Below are positions 1 through 10,090 of a stretch of DNA of 64,000 nt, piece by piece. This DNA is from Gari tellinella. Lineage: Eukaryota > Mollusca > Bivalvia > Cardiida > Psammobiidae. Every line of letters begins with the position of its first letter. The stretch's first letter is position 1. Position numbers and translations under genes: made by a program. Below the pieces are notes generated by a model that worked only from the letters and a program-made list of their open reading frames with translations, made no database searches and was not told the DNA's origin. The DNA is taken from NCBI GenBank assembly GCA_922989275.2, contig OV277870.1, positions 46,000,356-46,064,355 on the forward strand, in the 5' to 3' direction.

Positions 1-52
1 GTTCGAAGCCTGATCAGACGCCGGGTTACCCGGCGTCTGATCAGGCTCCGAT
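1..52. repeat. Hairpin cassette at window edge
   Basis: A near-perfect palindrome centred on GGGTTACCC, with arms reading CCTGATCAGACGCC and GGCGTCTGATCAGG. It is the central hairpin seen in MITE families A, B and D. The left flank is cut by the window edge and no terminal repeat is seen to the right, so the family cannot be assigned. Confidence 0.7.
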
Positions 53-400
53 CTGATTGCAATGGAAATTATAACGCGCTTATTGTAAAACCTGTGTCGC
101 TCGATAAAATTATTTGTCACTTCTTTGTATACTTGAGAGCAATTTGAAAGGGGCAAAAAAGTGGTTTCTTTATACATGTTATATAACGACACCTAAATGT
201 AATTATGAAACAAGATATGTCCACTGATGCATACATAATATTCAAACCATTCACTGCCACCTGAATACCCTTGGTAAAAACTTGTCGTCAGCTGTACTTT
301 GTCAGATTCAGATTTACGGCACTTTGGCCGATGTGAGTAGTAAACAGTCTGGGTCGTGTTTAAACGTTAAAGTTTTGATTAGCATTGAACAAAGTGCCGA

Positions 401-470
401 ACTGTTTAGAATTTGGTTAGACGCTGCGTTATGCTGCGTCTGATCTGGATAATGATTTGTTAGCAGAGTA
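401..470. repeat. Degenerate hairpin cassette
   Basis: An imperfect palindrome with the core GACGCTGCGTTATGCTGCGTC, flanked by decayed forms of the AAACTGTTTGC shoulder. It is related to the hairpin of family D but diverged. No bounding inverted repeat was found. Confidence 0.5.
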
Positions 471-500
471 GACCTTAGTCCCCTATGGCAGTCTGAGGAC

Positions 501-734
501 TTACCCTTCACTCTCCATGATGGCATAATGCGCATTTGCAAACAGTTATGATCCTGATCAGACGCCGCGTGACGCGGCGTCAAAACTGTTTGCCACTTTT
601 TTTGAAATTAAGTCAGTTATTAAACTGCATTGAATCTAACTTTTAAACGGCATTGTAGACAACAATGATGAAGCAGACAATATGCCGGTGAAGGGGTTAA
701 AGACCCTCACGATAAATATGATCATGAAAGGGTG
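501..734. mobile_element. Family D MITE, diverged copy
   Basis: Begins TTACCCTTCACTCTC and ends GAAAGGGTGAA. It aligns by eye along its whole length with the better preserved copy at 61907-62151, including the shared stretch ATTGTAGACAACAA and a GATCAGACGCCGCG hairpin. One hairpin arm is shortened (GGCGTC runs straight into AAAACTG). No coding content. Confidence 0.65.
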
Positions 735-987
735 AAGCACGCCTCGCAGTTTTTTTGTCATATAATGTTTCGTTCGCAGCGAGTCTGAAAGTCGATTGTT
801 CGGCATTTAATGACATAGGGCAACTACTTTTTATCTGTGTGGTATATAATTTTGAGTCCTATCAAAAGCCGGGTTTCCGGCGTCTGATCTGGCTGCAAAC
901 TGTTGAAATGGACATAATGATTTTAGCATTAACACATTTGTTTTGGAAGAATATACTGGCGGACTTTGATCTAGAGATAATGAGTTA

Positions 988-1233
988 CAGTGGAGAAAAC
1001 GTTATTCTTTCCCTATAAACGCGTTTACGCTAAAACTATTAATTTCACTGCAAACAGTTTGGAGCCAGATCAGACGCCGGGTAACCCGGCGTCTGATCAG
1101 GCTCCAAACTGTTTGCCACCAAGATAGACAAGAATTATCTGAATTGTCCAAAAGTTGTTCTTTTCTACGTTTTAGTGTTTTGCGTTTGCGTACGTTTGCG
1201 TTTAAACGGGAAAGAATAACAGATTCTCCACTG
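988..1233. mobile_element. Family A MITE, complete, 246 bp
   Basis: TA-flanked element with inverted ends CAGTGGAGAAAACGTTATTC and GAATAACAGATTCTCCACTG. It holds a long central palindrome (GATCAGACGCCGGGTAACCC and complement) between AAACAGTTTGG shoulders, plus a GCGTTTGCGTACGTTTGCG stretch near one end. The TA flanks suggest mobilisation by a Tc1/mariner-type transposase (inference). Same length as the copies at 3600, 59929 and 63641. Confidence 0.85.
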
Positions 1234-1255
1234 TAGACTGCCAATCCCGGGGTCG

Positions 1256-2076
1256 CGAGTTCGAAGCCCGGCTCTTTCACTGCCAAGTTTTAAAACAGTG
1301 TAGACCAAGACCAGAAGTTCCCAAAGGACAGTTGCTGAATAATTTTCTTAAATCAAGTGTCTAACATGCGTTTGTATTCTTTCTTTCGGACATATTTTCA
1401 TTCGCCCCTTTAAAATCCATTGGAAAAAATGACGTTCGATTCGAGTAAACGCTATTTCTCGAGAGGGCGGGACAAAAGGATAAGATTCGTAGAGAAGGCG
1501 GGGCATTTGCATTTTTCATTCGCGAATTAATCTTTGTAACTCAGGCAGCAAACATTTGGCGGATTTTTAAAAAAAATAAATCTTAACCGATGTATGCCTT
1601 CTTACCAACGGAAACCATGATTACCGACTAAAAGTATTTTTTTATTAATGAGATAAATTGAAAGAAAATTGATATACCTTATAAACAACAGCAGCCTGCA
1701 TTTCTTTATGACAAAAATCCTACTTTAAAGATGACGTCATTTTCAAATGACGTAAAATCGGATTTTTTGCGCCAAACTGTCAATTTGTTGACCTTAGAAT
1801 TTAAACAATGGAACTTCAGCTTCAGTAATGCGGGCATGGCTGTTCCTTATAGGGCACACATTATTCGTGCTATTAACCTCTAATATGGGTTGAACATACA
1901 TGCGTACTATCAAACTGTTCATTTAATATTAGAAATGACAGCAAATATATTGTAAATATAAGAAATGAACTGACTTCAGGTCCCAACATTTGCCGATTAA
2001 CTAAATAGTATCAGTTGGCCATTATGCTCGATGATATTTACATGGAAAACAAATTAATGAACAGACAATGCCTTAC
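1256..2076. other. No gene recognised; intron or intergenic
   Basis: Opens with a tRNA-like scrap (GGTCGCGAGTTCGAAGCCCG) just right of the MITE. The rest is AT-rich with no open frame of note and no repeat recognised from elsewhere in the window. If the exon at 2077-2259 is real, this is the start of its downstream intron. Confidence 0.4.
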
Positions 2077-2259
2077 CTCGGCAGCGACAGCGGTCAGGTC
2101 AACCACTTCTACTTCCGCTTTGTTTTTGCATGAAAAGTCATTTGCCTGACATGTCTGGTCTGTGAAAATGACAGGTTTCCGCTCTTTGCGCATGGCATCT
2201 ACAAGCTCGGCAAAGGTCTTGACGTCCGTCGGTGCCGACTTGTTAACCTTCGACATTTC
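2077..2259 (-). CDS. Putative first coding exon of a host gene, product unknown
   Basis: On the minus strand the sequence ACTCTTACAG (acceptor) is followed by GAA and an ATG at 2256, then 60 open codons ending exactly at GAG before a strong donor, GTAAGG. The exon therefore ends in phase 0. The peptide starts MSKVNKSAPTDVKTF, contains KERKPVIFTD and two nearby cysteines (TCQANDFSC), and ends DLTAVAAE. It is soluble-looking, with no signal peptide or membrane segment, and I do not recognise the family. An acceptor three bases before the ATG implies an upstream non-coding exon at higher coordinates. I could not find the next exon: a tempting piece near 1815-1850 has an in-frame stop in phase 0. 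It is the best host exon in the window, but it could be a retrocopied or duplicated gene fragment. Confidence 0.5.
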
Positions 2260-2329
2260 CTGTAAGAGTTAACGGCACTCATCAAGATAGATTAAATGAC
2301 AATATTAATTCAGGCCAATGTTTTACCTC

Positions 2330-2581
2330 TTAACCCTTTCCCTCGTAGAAGCGCATTTTAGCGAATATGATTTATTCCTCCGCTGATGAAAATAGTTCCA
2401 ATTTAATCAGTCATGAATATATATTATAGGGAATATTTTCTATATTCTAGCACATGATAGCTTAAAGCGGGCTGAAAGTAAAGCAGAATGCGCCTTAAGG
2501 CGCATTCTGCTTTAATTTCAACCTGCTTTAAGTAGTCACCTATCTTCAATACTATAAATAGGCTATCAGGTAAAGGGTTAA
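2330..2581. mobile_element. Family C MITE
   Basis: Inverted ends TTAACCCTTTCC and AAAGGGTTAA. The centre is a strong hairpin, GCAGAATGCGCCTTAAGGCG with its complement, set between TTAAAGCGGGCTGAAAGTAA and TTTCAACCTGCTTTAA arms. No coding content. It lies 70 bp from the host exon at 2077-2259, inside its putative upstream intron. Confidence 0.8.
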
Positions 2582-2652
2582 CTATTAAACTACAGCAAAC
2601 CATTGTCACAATCAGGGATACAGTTACTACATGTACATGTATATTAGAATAT

Positions 2653-3002
2653 ACAGTTCTCCCTGTCAACAATTGCCCTCCCAACAACGACTCCCTCCTC
2701 ACAACGACCCTGGCTGCAGTTCCTTAAACAGGACAATTACGTCTCACGCTTTTACTGCTTTAATATCGTCTGCTTCAAGTTGTCGTGTGCTGTTTTTCTC
2801 AAAGTTACATACTGGACATTTAGAAAGAAAAAAAACTTAATGATGATTGACAAACAGGTTGAATCCAGATCATACGCCGCGTTGCGCGGCGTCTGATCTG
2901 GATTCAACCTGTTTGCAAATGTAAACCAATTTCCCTCCCTATAACAACCCCCTCCGAACAACGCACACACGTTGTGTCTCCCATTGTGGGAGTGTGGTAC
3001 TG
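2653..3002 (-). mobile_element. Family B MITE
   Basis: Starts CAGTTCTCCCTGTCAACAAT and ends GGGAGTGTGGTACTG. The right part carries TTCCCTCCCTATAAC and CTCCGAACAACGCAC. These match the copies at 3238-3597 (inverted relative to this one) and 62187-62536. The interior has the family A/D hairpin, here GACGCCGCGTTGCGCGGCGT-like (2871-2903), between CAACCTGTTTGC shoulders. Confidence 0.7.
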
Positions 3003-3013
3003 TCCCTGTCGCA

Positions 3014-3232
3014 CAGTGGAAACGACGTTATTCTTCCCCAATAAACGCGTTAACGCTAATACTATTGTTTCAATTTCAAACAGTTTGAAGCTAGATCCGG
3101 CTTCTGATCAGACTCCAAACTGTTTACCACTCGAATTAAAATATATACATGTAGTCGCAATTGTCAAATTGTTCACATTTTTTGCGACAGTGTAATGCAA
3201 TTTGCGTTTAAGCGGGAAAGTATTCTCGACTG
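3014..3232. mobile_element. Family A MITE, diverged
   Basis: Ends CAGTGGAAACGACGTTATTC and GGGAAAGTATTCTCGACTG. The centre keeps AATAAACGCGTTAACGCTAA and CTGATCAGACTCCAAACTG, but one arm of the hairpin is lost, leaving an asymmetric remnant. Confidence 0.7.
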
Positions 3233-3237
3233 TAATA

Positions 3238-3597
3238 CAGTGTTCCCTCTCTACAACGACACCCAATGGCAGACACAGATTGTGTACGTTGTTCGGAGGG
3301 AGTCGCTATAGGGAGGGAAATTTGCTTACATTTGCAACCAGCTTGAATCAAGATCAGACGCCGCGTAACGCGGCGTTTGATCTGGATTCAACCTGATTGT
3401 CACTCGTATCTATGGTTAATTTCTGTTAAAATGTCCATTGTGCGACTTTGAGTAAAACAGCAGACGACAACTTAAAGCAGACGATATTGCAGCAGTAAAA
3501 GCGTTGGGCATAAATTGTCCCGTTTAGGGAACTGCGGCAAGGATCGTTGTAAGGAGGGAGTCGTTGTTGAGAGGGTCGTTGTAGGGAGGGACTGATG
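3238..3597 (+). mobile_element. Family B MITE
   Basis: Left end CAGTGTTCCCTCTCTACAAC, right end complementary (TCGTTGTAGGGAGGGACTG, ending at 3594). The interior contains GTACGTTGTTCGGAGGGAG and a GACGCCGCGTAACGCGGCGT hairpin. It is immediately followed by a complete family A element at 3600, with only a few bases between. Confidence 0.75.
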
Positions 3598-3599
3598 TA

Positions 3600-3845
3600 C
3601 AGTGGAGAATCTGTTATTCTTTCCCGTTTAAACGCAAACGTACGCAAACGCAAAGCACTAAAACGTAGAAAAGAACAACTTTTTGACAATTCTGATAGTT
3701 TATGTTTATCTTGGTGGCAAACAGTTTGGAGCCTGATCAGACGCCGGGTTACCCGGTGTCTGATCTGGCTCCAAACTGTTTGCACTGCAAATAATAGTTT
3801 TAGCGTAAACGCGTTTATTGGGAAAGAATAACACATTCTCCACTG
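3600..3845. mobile_element. Family A MITE, complete, 246 bp
   Basis: Ends CAGTGGAGAATCTGTTATTC and GAATAACACATTCTCCACTG, flanked by TA. Same structure as 988-1233 in the opposite orientation. The central hairpin GACGCCGGGTTACCCGGTGT has one mismatch. Confidence 0.85.
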
Positions 3846-3954
3846 TACATGCAGTTGGAACAACCGCTTTGGTTCCTAATTCACCCCACGTTTGTGGTAC
3901 AACGACGATGTATAGTAGTTCAGTTTTCCGTATGTCCATTGCAAATAGTCCTGA

Positions 3955-4010
3955 CACAGATCAGACACCGAGTAACTTTGAGTCTGTCTGACTCCGAACT
4001 GTTTGTAACT
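3955..4010. repeat. Decayed hairpin cassette
   Basis: CAGATCAGACACCGAGTAAC followed by GAGTCTGTCTGACTCCGAAC and TGTTTG. It is a worn version of the shared hairpin, without recognisable element ends. Confidence 0.5.
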
Positions 4011-4167
4011 CTGAAACAGCCATAATCTACATTCTACCAAATTGCGATGGAGCAAAGTTCCTTTCGAAACGATAACTAGAAAGGGTTTTTCCCATTGTAC
4101 GATCCTTTTAAGATTCTGTCATTTTCTCAATTTTATTGCATGGCATTGCGTTTGCGTTTAGTTTCTT

Positions 4168-4643
4168 TTAACCCATTACCCCAAAGACTGTCTAGTATTC
4201 AAAATGGGTGACTACATAAAGCAGGCTCAAAGGAAAGCAGAATGCGACTTACTTTAAGCCTGCTTTAAGCTACAATCTGCCAGGATATAAATATTGACTT
4301 AAAGAAATATTGAAATGAGTGTCAAATAGTTCGGATCCTGGTGAGATGGTGTGTCACGCGCCGTCCCTTATCAGGATACCAACCGTTTGCAAATAATCAT
4401 TGTACTCTTGGTAAGGCAGTTAAGGGATCGAATCATGTCATTTTAAACACAAGTGTAGTTTAATCTAGGACAAAAGCAATACAGAAAGTCGCCAATATTT
4501 TGTTATACCTTTGTCCTGCATTTCCCTGTCAACATAATTGTAAACTGGAATTGTCCTTAAGGCGGATTCTACTTTACTTGCAACTTGCTTTAAGTGGTCA
4601 CCTATCTTCAAAACAAGAAACAGGCTACGTGGTAAGTTGTTAA
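4168..4643. mobile_element. Family C MITE, split by other repeat sequence
   Basis: The left part (from TTAACCCATTACC) has the family C hairpin arm GCAGAATGCGAC. The right part, from about 4540, matches the right third of the copy at 2330-2581 (CACCTATCTTCAA, then a degenerate GTAAGTTGTTAA end). Between them, at 4327-4391, is another worn GATC-type hairpin with ACCGTTTGC shoulder, suggesting an insertion or two fragments. Confidence 0.5.
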
Positions 4644-4686
4644 TACATTATATGGTTTAATTGTTTACAACATTTATTTAGACTTA

Positions 4687-5092
4687 TTTCCCATCCTGAG
4701 TGTTATGGGGTGGGGGATAGAATTCACCCGCTTCCTACCAGTACAGAAAGGTATGAGCGTATGGTTCCACGATACTGCGTCACATACCTAGGTTCCGGAT
4801 AAGCAGGAGTAAACTGCACAAATCCAGCATTTTCATACTTATTTTAGCATCAAATCCTATGGTGTTACTACTCATTAGAATCGTCTCGAAGAGACGATTC
4901 TATTGAGTATGACACCATAGGGTTTAAAGCAGAAATAAAGATTTTAAGTTTTGAAATACTCCCCTTATCTGGAGCTCTGACATACACACTCTTGCGTGCA
5001 CCACATGAATACACAACGGCACTACATGTATATGACAAATAGCGTCTCGAAGACCCATAACACCCAAATAAATCAATCAATCATTTAGACTT
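4687..5092 (+). mobile_element. Retroposon with internal hairpin and AATC tail
   Basis: Flanked by an 11-bp direct repeat ATTTAGACTTA (4676-4686 and 5093-5103). The right end is AAATAAATCAATCAATC, a short-unit tail like that of some LINE or SINE families. At 4877-4906 there is a perfect palindrome, TAGAATCGTCTCGAAGAGAC plus complement. A related piece is at about 36541-36740 (shared AAAATCTTTACTTCTGCTTTAAACC-type and CTCCAGATAAGG-type sequence). There is no open frame, so it is non-autonomous. Confidence 0.65.
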
Positions 5093-5103
5093 ACTTCTGT
5101 TTA

Positions 5104-7386
5104 TAAATATTCCGCCATGAAAAAGAAACGTATTAAATTTTTTTCTTTGGGATGCGTCCTACACCAACCTCAAACTGGAGAAGTGTTTACGGACCTGGAG
5201 AATCATTCTGAAGTTACAATATCACCAAGGACACCATAATTATAAACAGTACTACAACTAGACCAGTTCTATTTCGTCCCACCTATTGTTGACAGGTGGG
5301 ACGTGACGACCGTTAGTATGAGTATATTACGTAATCGATAAGTTAAATGAGCGCGTGATGTAGCCTGGTTATGTCCCTTTATCTTCAGACAGTTAGGGCC
5401 AGGCAACGGGCAAAAATGGCGGCACCCATGAAAGAGAGGAAACCATAATGATAAGTGGTGGGTGGAGTCATATGAGCTTAATAGGGCGTTTTCTTATATT
5501 AGGTGGTTCACGATAAGCCATTGTAGTAAATGGGAACAGTTTTATACAAAGTTACATTATCAATCAAAAATACAGGCGAACCAGTTGAATTCAGTATGAA
5601 TTCGGGCAACGAATTTATTTCAAAACTAGCCCTATTATCGGATATTATACAGGTCCGTTGACATTTCGGATAAATAAAACCTCGCCAGATTGTATGATTA
5701 TTATTGAATTAAGGACATACGCGCCAAAATGAAACCTTCGTAGGAACTCTATGAACATTTCTACATAGGTTCTTCGAACGTACCTTAGTACATGTACCAT
5801 GGTAAAAAGTAAAAACATAGGTTATAATATTCTTTTTTGTCTATGGGTATTTGAAATATATGATATAGCCTTTCTCGGCAAAGAGTTGGCATGCATTATT
5901 TTTGGCTTTCTGAAATAATGTTAAGTAATAATTGGCACAAACAGACTATAAAACAGTTAAAAGGTGATGCTTACTAAAAGTATGATGCAAAGTGTATACA
6001 TTAGAGTGTGTTGCCTGAAGTATGTGCATTTTTCTTAACTGTTTTTTGGCTCAAATTTAATGAATACACTTACTAAATCAAAATATATCCTTCAGAAATG
6101 GATCAAACTTCATAAATAGATCTAAATGCTTTAGGTGTGGATAAGAAGAAAATGGTAAAAAAAGGCATATATTATGTAAAACAAACCCGCCCCTAGAATG
6201 CACCAAAGACAATAGAATTAAAAGATATCCCGGGAAGCATGCCCCGGACACGCTAGTAAAAGTGCTACACTTATTAGAGGGGGTAGATGTAGACTAGGCT
6301 AATAGCCGGAAGACAACGTCAAAAAATATGATCCTTTATCATTAATAATTTGTTAATTTAAGTTGAACATTTACATGGATTTTTATTAGTATTTTACCTG
6401 TTTTAAATGCACAGTACGACACTGAACGCTTTTGAAGCCATTTAAGAATAAAATGTCCCCGGGGGAGCAAGTGCCCGAACCCCAACTAGTTAGAGGGGGT
6501 ATACTGATATAAGTATGTAGGGTAGAAGTTGAAGCTTAATATCTGGAAAGAAACCTGTCGAGAAATGTTGTCCAAGATTTAAATATGTGGGGTCATTTGA
6601 AGTATTTTTTTTACATATACTGAGCAAAAGTAGAAACGTCCCACACGATTACAGGAACATTTGCTGGAAAGTTATAATGTTGATGGTCTCAAACCTATAC
6701 TGAAAATGAAGTTTATCATTTTTAATCCATATCAGTTAACCTCATACTGCTGTGAAGAAATGTTTTCGAGTGATGTAATGAAGAAGTTGGTAGGGGTCTG
6801 AATAAAAGTTTTTTTTTCTTAAAATGTTTAGGTGTTTAATGAATTATCATAAAAAGTCCAAAGTTGTATTCAGTATCATTAATATCGTGAATGGCCACTT
6901 TTTGCATTTCTACGGCGTAGCGTAACGTTCAATAAGTACCTCAGTCCTCCACGCTTGCCTGTGAAGCCTGTCTCAAATCTTGACTGCTGAATCTTGAATG
7001 TTAAAATTTGTGTAGTCTACCACCTGCATTGCTCGGTGAGATTCGTCACGAAAGAGAACTCGGTGCCAGTCAGCCTGCTTCCAATTCAAATGACGTCGTG
7101 ACCACAATTTAACATAGCACCACGCCTCTTAAGTTTGGTGCCGTGCTCTGATTGGTTGAGCGTTGGATCGCAATCGATAACTAAGGTCTGTGTGTCTGTA
7201 TGTGTTCTCGGGTACACACTAAATTTCACGTTTATAGAGATTGTTAGAAACCGAAAGTATCCACGGGAGGTAACCGACACGCACAATTTCGTTGAGTAAC
7301 GATTCTTAAATTATCGTACTTTGTTACCATGGATTTGGCGCGTATGCCCTTAAGTTGTCTCATTTGTTGGAACACTACCTTATACT
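5104..7386. other. No gene recognised, 2.3 kb
   Basis: AT-rich, with no long open frame on either strand. Two small items: a 10-bp-arm hairpin, CGTCCCACCT...AGGTGGGACG, at 5275-5303, and an AAAATGGCGGC motif at 5413-5423 that resembles a YY1-type initiator and would fit a 5' end, though no exon could be built from it. No repeat shared with other parts of the window was recognised. Confidence 0.4.
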
Positions 7387-7457
7387 AGCCGTTGGTGTAT
7401 TGGTTAGGATCCCTGCTTCTCGTCCAGGCGGCCCAGGTTCGATTCCCGTCACCGGAA
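7387..7457 (+). repeat. tRNA-Glu(CTC)-like relic
   Basis: D-arm (TTGGTGTATTGGTTAGGA), a CTC anticodon in loop TTCTCGT and a B box (GGTTCGATTCC) align with eukaryotic tRNA-Glu. The acceptor stem does not pair, the T stem has mismatches and the anticodon stem has a C-C pair, so it is not a working gene. It is probably a tRNA-derived SINE head or pseudogene. A partner in opposite orientation lies at 7953-8022. Confidence 0.6.
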
Positions 7458-7952
7458 TGTATTTTTCTTTTTTGGTCATACTTTTTTAAACGTAGTAAAT
7501 AATAAATGTCATCTATTTAATGATTTATTTTTCGGAAAACCAATAAAAATAACTAAACTTATGTTTGAATTACCACTCAGTTTAATTAGCAACAAAGGTA
7601 TACACCTTCATAGATTGGCTACCAATTAATGCATTGACCCTGCCACTGTCTCACCGTATAACTTCCAAAATATTTTGATCAATTCCATCCAAACATGGAG
7701 AAATCAATGCTATAGGTTCAAATTTTACAGATTCTATTTCGTCGTCGTTATTCATTCGGGTACATATAGATCTACACTTTTAAATTTGTTCAGGTTCCGG
7801 AGGGGAAAATTGAGGAAATTCTGAGATTTCATCAACATTTTAAAAATTAGTGAATTTTACATTTTAATGTTCTTAGAGGTGTTTTTCGATCGTAAAAATA
7901 TTTAACGTTTTATATTGAAAATACATTTCCAAATAAAGAGTAAAAAAATATT

Positions 7953-8022
7953 GAGCCGCCTGGGATTCGAACCTGGGTCGCCTGGACGAGAAGCAGGGAC
8001 GCTAACCACTACACCAATGATA
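7953..8022 (-). repeat. tRNA-Glu(CTC)-like relic, inverted partner
   Basis: On the minus strand: CATTGGTGTAGTGGTTAGCG, the anticodon loop TTCTCGT (CTC), then GACCCAGGTTCGAATCCC. It is closer to a Pol III A box/B box than the copy at 7387, but the acceptor and T stems still fail. The flanks of the two copies do not match, so two insertions are more likely than one inverted duplication. Confidence 0.6.
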
Positions 8023-8387
8023 CAATATACTAATATGTAATCCAACTTATTTATAATAGCCGAAAATAGGAGTGCTTTAAAATAATTTCTGCTGAATTCA
8101 GTCGCTTACCACATATGTTTGAACTGGTAATTTAGTTTTGAACAACATTGAACCCGTAGGTTACAATGAGATATTGTGAACCACCTAAAATAAGAAAACC
8201 CCCTATTACAGCTCATATAACTACACCCATTTTCCTCTATTTCATGGGGGCAGCCATTATCGCGTATTGCCTGACGTACTTTCTAAGTACGATCGGGAAC
8301 CAGACTACGCGTGATGTTGCTTCCTGGATAAAATTGTTAAGTTTCTGTGCTTAAACCAATTATGCCTGGATATTGCAATGAACTCAC

Positions 8388-8555
8388 CCTGTTTGCTTAT
8401 TGAAAGGTTTCATTATAGATACATTAGACGAGGGATCTACAGACACATCTGTGCATGTCCAATGGTCCATACAGCAGCCCATGTTCAAGATCATCGAGCG
8501 GAAACCTAGCGCTCGCAATCGTTCAATAAGCACAACTTGCGCCACCAAGAGTGTA
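8388..8555 (-). CDS. Weak candidate internal exon, unknown
   Basis: On the minus strand TTGCTAGTTGTGTTACAG (acceptor) is followed by 168 bases open in one frame and a good donor, G|GTGAGT. The peptide contains VVLIERLRALGFRSM and DVSVDPSSNVSI. I do not recognise it. Two matching splice signals around an open frame can arise by chance at this length, and no joining exon was identified. Confidence 0.22.
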
Positions 8556-8963
8556 CTGTAACACAACTAGCAACTTTTACGTACTGATACCTTCCACTAG
8601 CTCGCCTAACGCTCGCCGAGCAAGTTCGTTTAAGAGCAAGCGACCGTCCGCTCGGCATGCGGAAATTTAGTTGAACAAGCCTCAGATCATTTCATAAATT
8701 ATGAAATAGCCAATAGTGTAGTCTTGGATGAGGCATCGCGTAACGCTAATATCTATTTCAGATTATACAGCCATTGTTGAAAAAGTTATTTGCAATAGGT
8801 TTGGATCAAATTCAAACGTTGGATAACACCGTGTCTGATCAGGATCAGAGGTGTTTGACATGCATGTTGCGGTTTCCTTAACTCTTTCAGCGCCAAGCTT
8901 TATAGCCTTCTTTAAACTCTTGCCGCCAAAACATCGTCTGCATTGATAGCGTCGTCTGCAATA

Positions 8964-9170
8964 CAGTAGAACCTCGCTATTACGACCACTAAATTATGTT
9001 AATTATTAGGATGTTTACGATAGGTGACCGCTTAAAGCAAGGTGACAGTGAAACAGAAAGCTCCTATAGGAGCTTTCTGTTTCACTGTCACCTTGCTTTA
9101 AGCTGTCACCTGTACTATTATACACTCAATTAGCCTTCGTTTTAGTGGTCGTAATAGCGAGGTTTTACTT
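8964..9170. mobile_element. Pogo-like MITE
   Basis: Inverted ends CAGTAGAACCTCGCTATTAC and GTAATAGCGAGGTTTTACTT, TA-flanked on the left. This TIR style resembles pogo/Tigger elements. The interior is a perfect hairpin of about 35-bp arms (GTGACAGTGAAACAGAAAGC ... GCTTTCTGTTTCACTGTCAC) framed by GCTTAAAGCAAG and CTTGCTTTAAGC, the same outer frame as in family C. Confidence 0.75.
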
Positions 9171-9272
9171 TCAAAGTCAAATTTGGGGCTGTTTTCATGG
9201 AAGAAATATCGAAACGAGGGTCATACAGCTTGCAAAGTCGAATTTTGGCGACATTGGTTTAAACAGTATTTT

Positions 9273-9562
9273 TTAGGGGCCTCCGTGGCCTAGTGGTATA
9301 GTAACTGTGACTTACATCACTAAGCTCCTCACCGCTGTGAGTTCGAATCCCAGTAGGGTCGTTCGGATTTTTCATGTGGGGAAGTCTTCCAGCTGGCTTG
9401 AGGAAGGTCGGTGGTTCTACCCAGTTGCCAATTTGTGCCTGAAACAGTGCATAAATGACTGCTGGGGTCTTCCTCCACCTGTAATTAGCTGGACGTCACG
9501 ATATGACTGAAATACTGTTGAAAGCGACGTAAAATCAAAACAAACAAAACAAACAAAACAAA
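9273..9562 (+). mobile_element. tRNA-derived SINE
   Basis: Flanked by a 14-bp direct repeat TTAAACAGTATTTT (9259-9272, 9563-9576). The 5' head has Pol III-type boxes (GTGGCCTAGTGG and GAGTTCGAATCCC). The body contains CCAGCTGGCTTGAGGAAGGT and GGGGTCTTCCTCCACCTGTA, and the tail is (CAAAA)n-like. Head, body and tail are all present, so this is a full-length copy. The body resembles SINEs common in bivalves (recognition, not searched). Confidence 0.85.
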
Positions 9563-9762
9563 TTAAACAGTATTTTATTTCGAAATAGATACAGTCATGA
9601 CTGACAATACATACAATTTCACACATATGTTGGCGACATTGGCAGTGAAAGAGTTAAATCAATATGTCTGATACGTTAACAGATTATATCATTAGCGTGT
9701 TCAATTGTCACCGTTTTCTGTTTAGGTTAGTAGTTTCTGACCCGTGTGCAGCGTGCACAGTA

Positions 9763-9971
9763 CAGTAGAGATAATGTTTTCCTTCCAAATAACCCCGGTT
9801 ACGCTTAAACTATTATTTTCATTGCAAACAGTTTGGAGCCAGATCAGACGCCGAGTAACCAAACTGTTTGCCACTTAAATTAAAACTGAATGTCTGAATT
9901 GTAAAAATGTTATCATTTTTCTGTATTTCATTGCGATGCGTTTGAACGAAAGAATTACGTTTAATCCTCTG
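9763..9971. mobile_element. Family A MITE, diverged
   Basis: Left end CAGTAGAGATAATGTTTTCC. The centre has AAACAGTTTGGAGCCAGATC followed by GACGCCGAGTAACC, and the second hairpin arm is missing. The right end is degraded. Confidence 0.6.
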
Positions 9972-10090
9972 TATTTCAGACCGGTAGCCAACTCGCAATC
10001 GATGGCCATCGATATCTTTACTGACCACGCTACATGACAAGTGCAGGATACGGCAGTTTTCCCCGTAGACGGTCCCCCTCTTAATTTAAC

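Larger units (their letters stand above)
8878..9657. mobile_element. Family D MITE split by two later insertions
   Basis: Left end TTAACTCTTTCAGCGCCAA, right end TTGGCAGTGAAAGAGTTAA. Between them lie a pogo-like MITE (8964-9170) and a tRNA-derived SINE with its own target duplication (9273-9562). Without these the element would be about 0.3 kb, the usual family size. Confidence 0.65.

Noticed and set aside
988..1233. CRISPR-like palindromic repeats
   Set aside because: Palindromes are centres of TA-flanked MITEs; there are no regular spacers.
1815..1850. Second exon joining 2077-2259
   Set aside because: AG-bounded piece present on the minus strand, but the phase-0 frame required by the first exon hits a stop after seven codons.
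2850..2917. Intrinsic transcription terminators
   Set aside because: The hairpins are MITE cores, and the window is eukaryotic.
7387..7457. Functional tRNA-Glu gene
   Set aside because: The acceptor stem does not pair and the T and anticodon stems have mismatches, so it is listed as a relic.
8166..8354. Small membrane protein frame on the plus strand
   Set aside because: It has one hydrophobic stretch but no family motif, no splice or promoter support and a length expected by chance.
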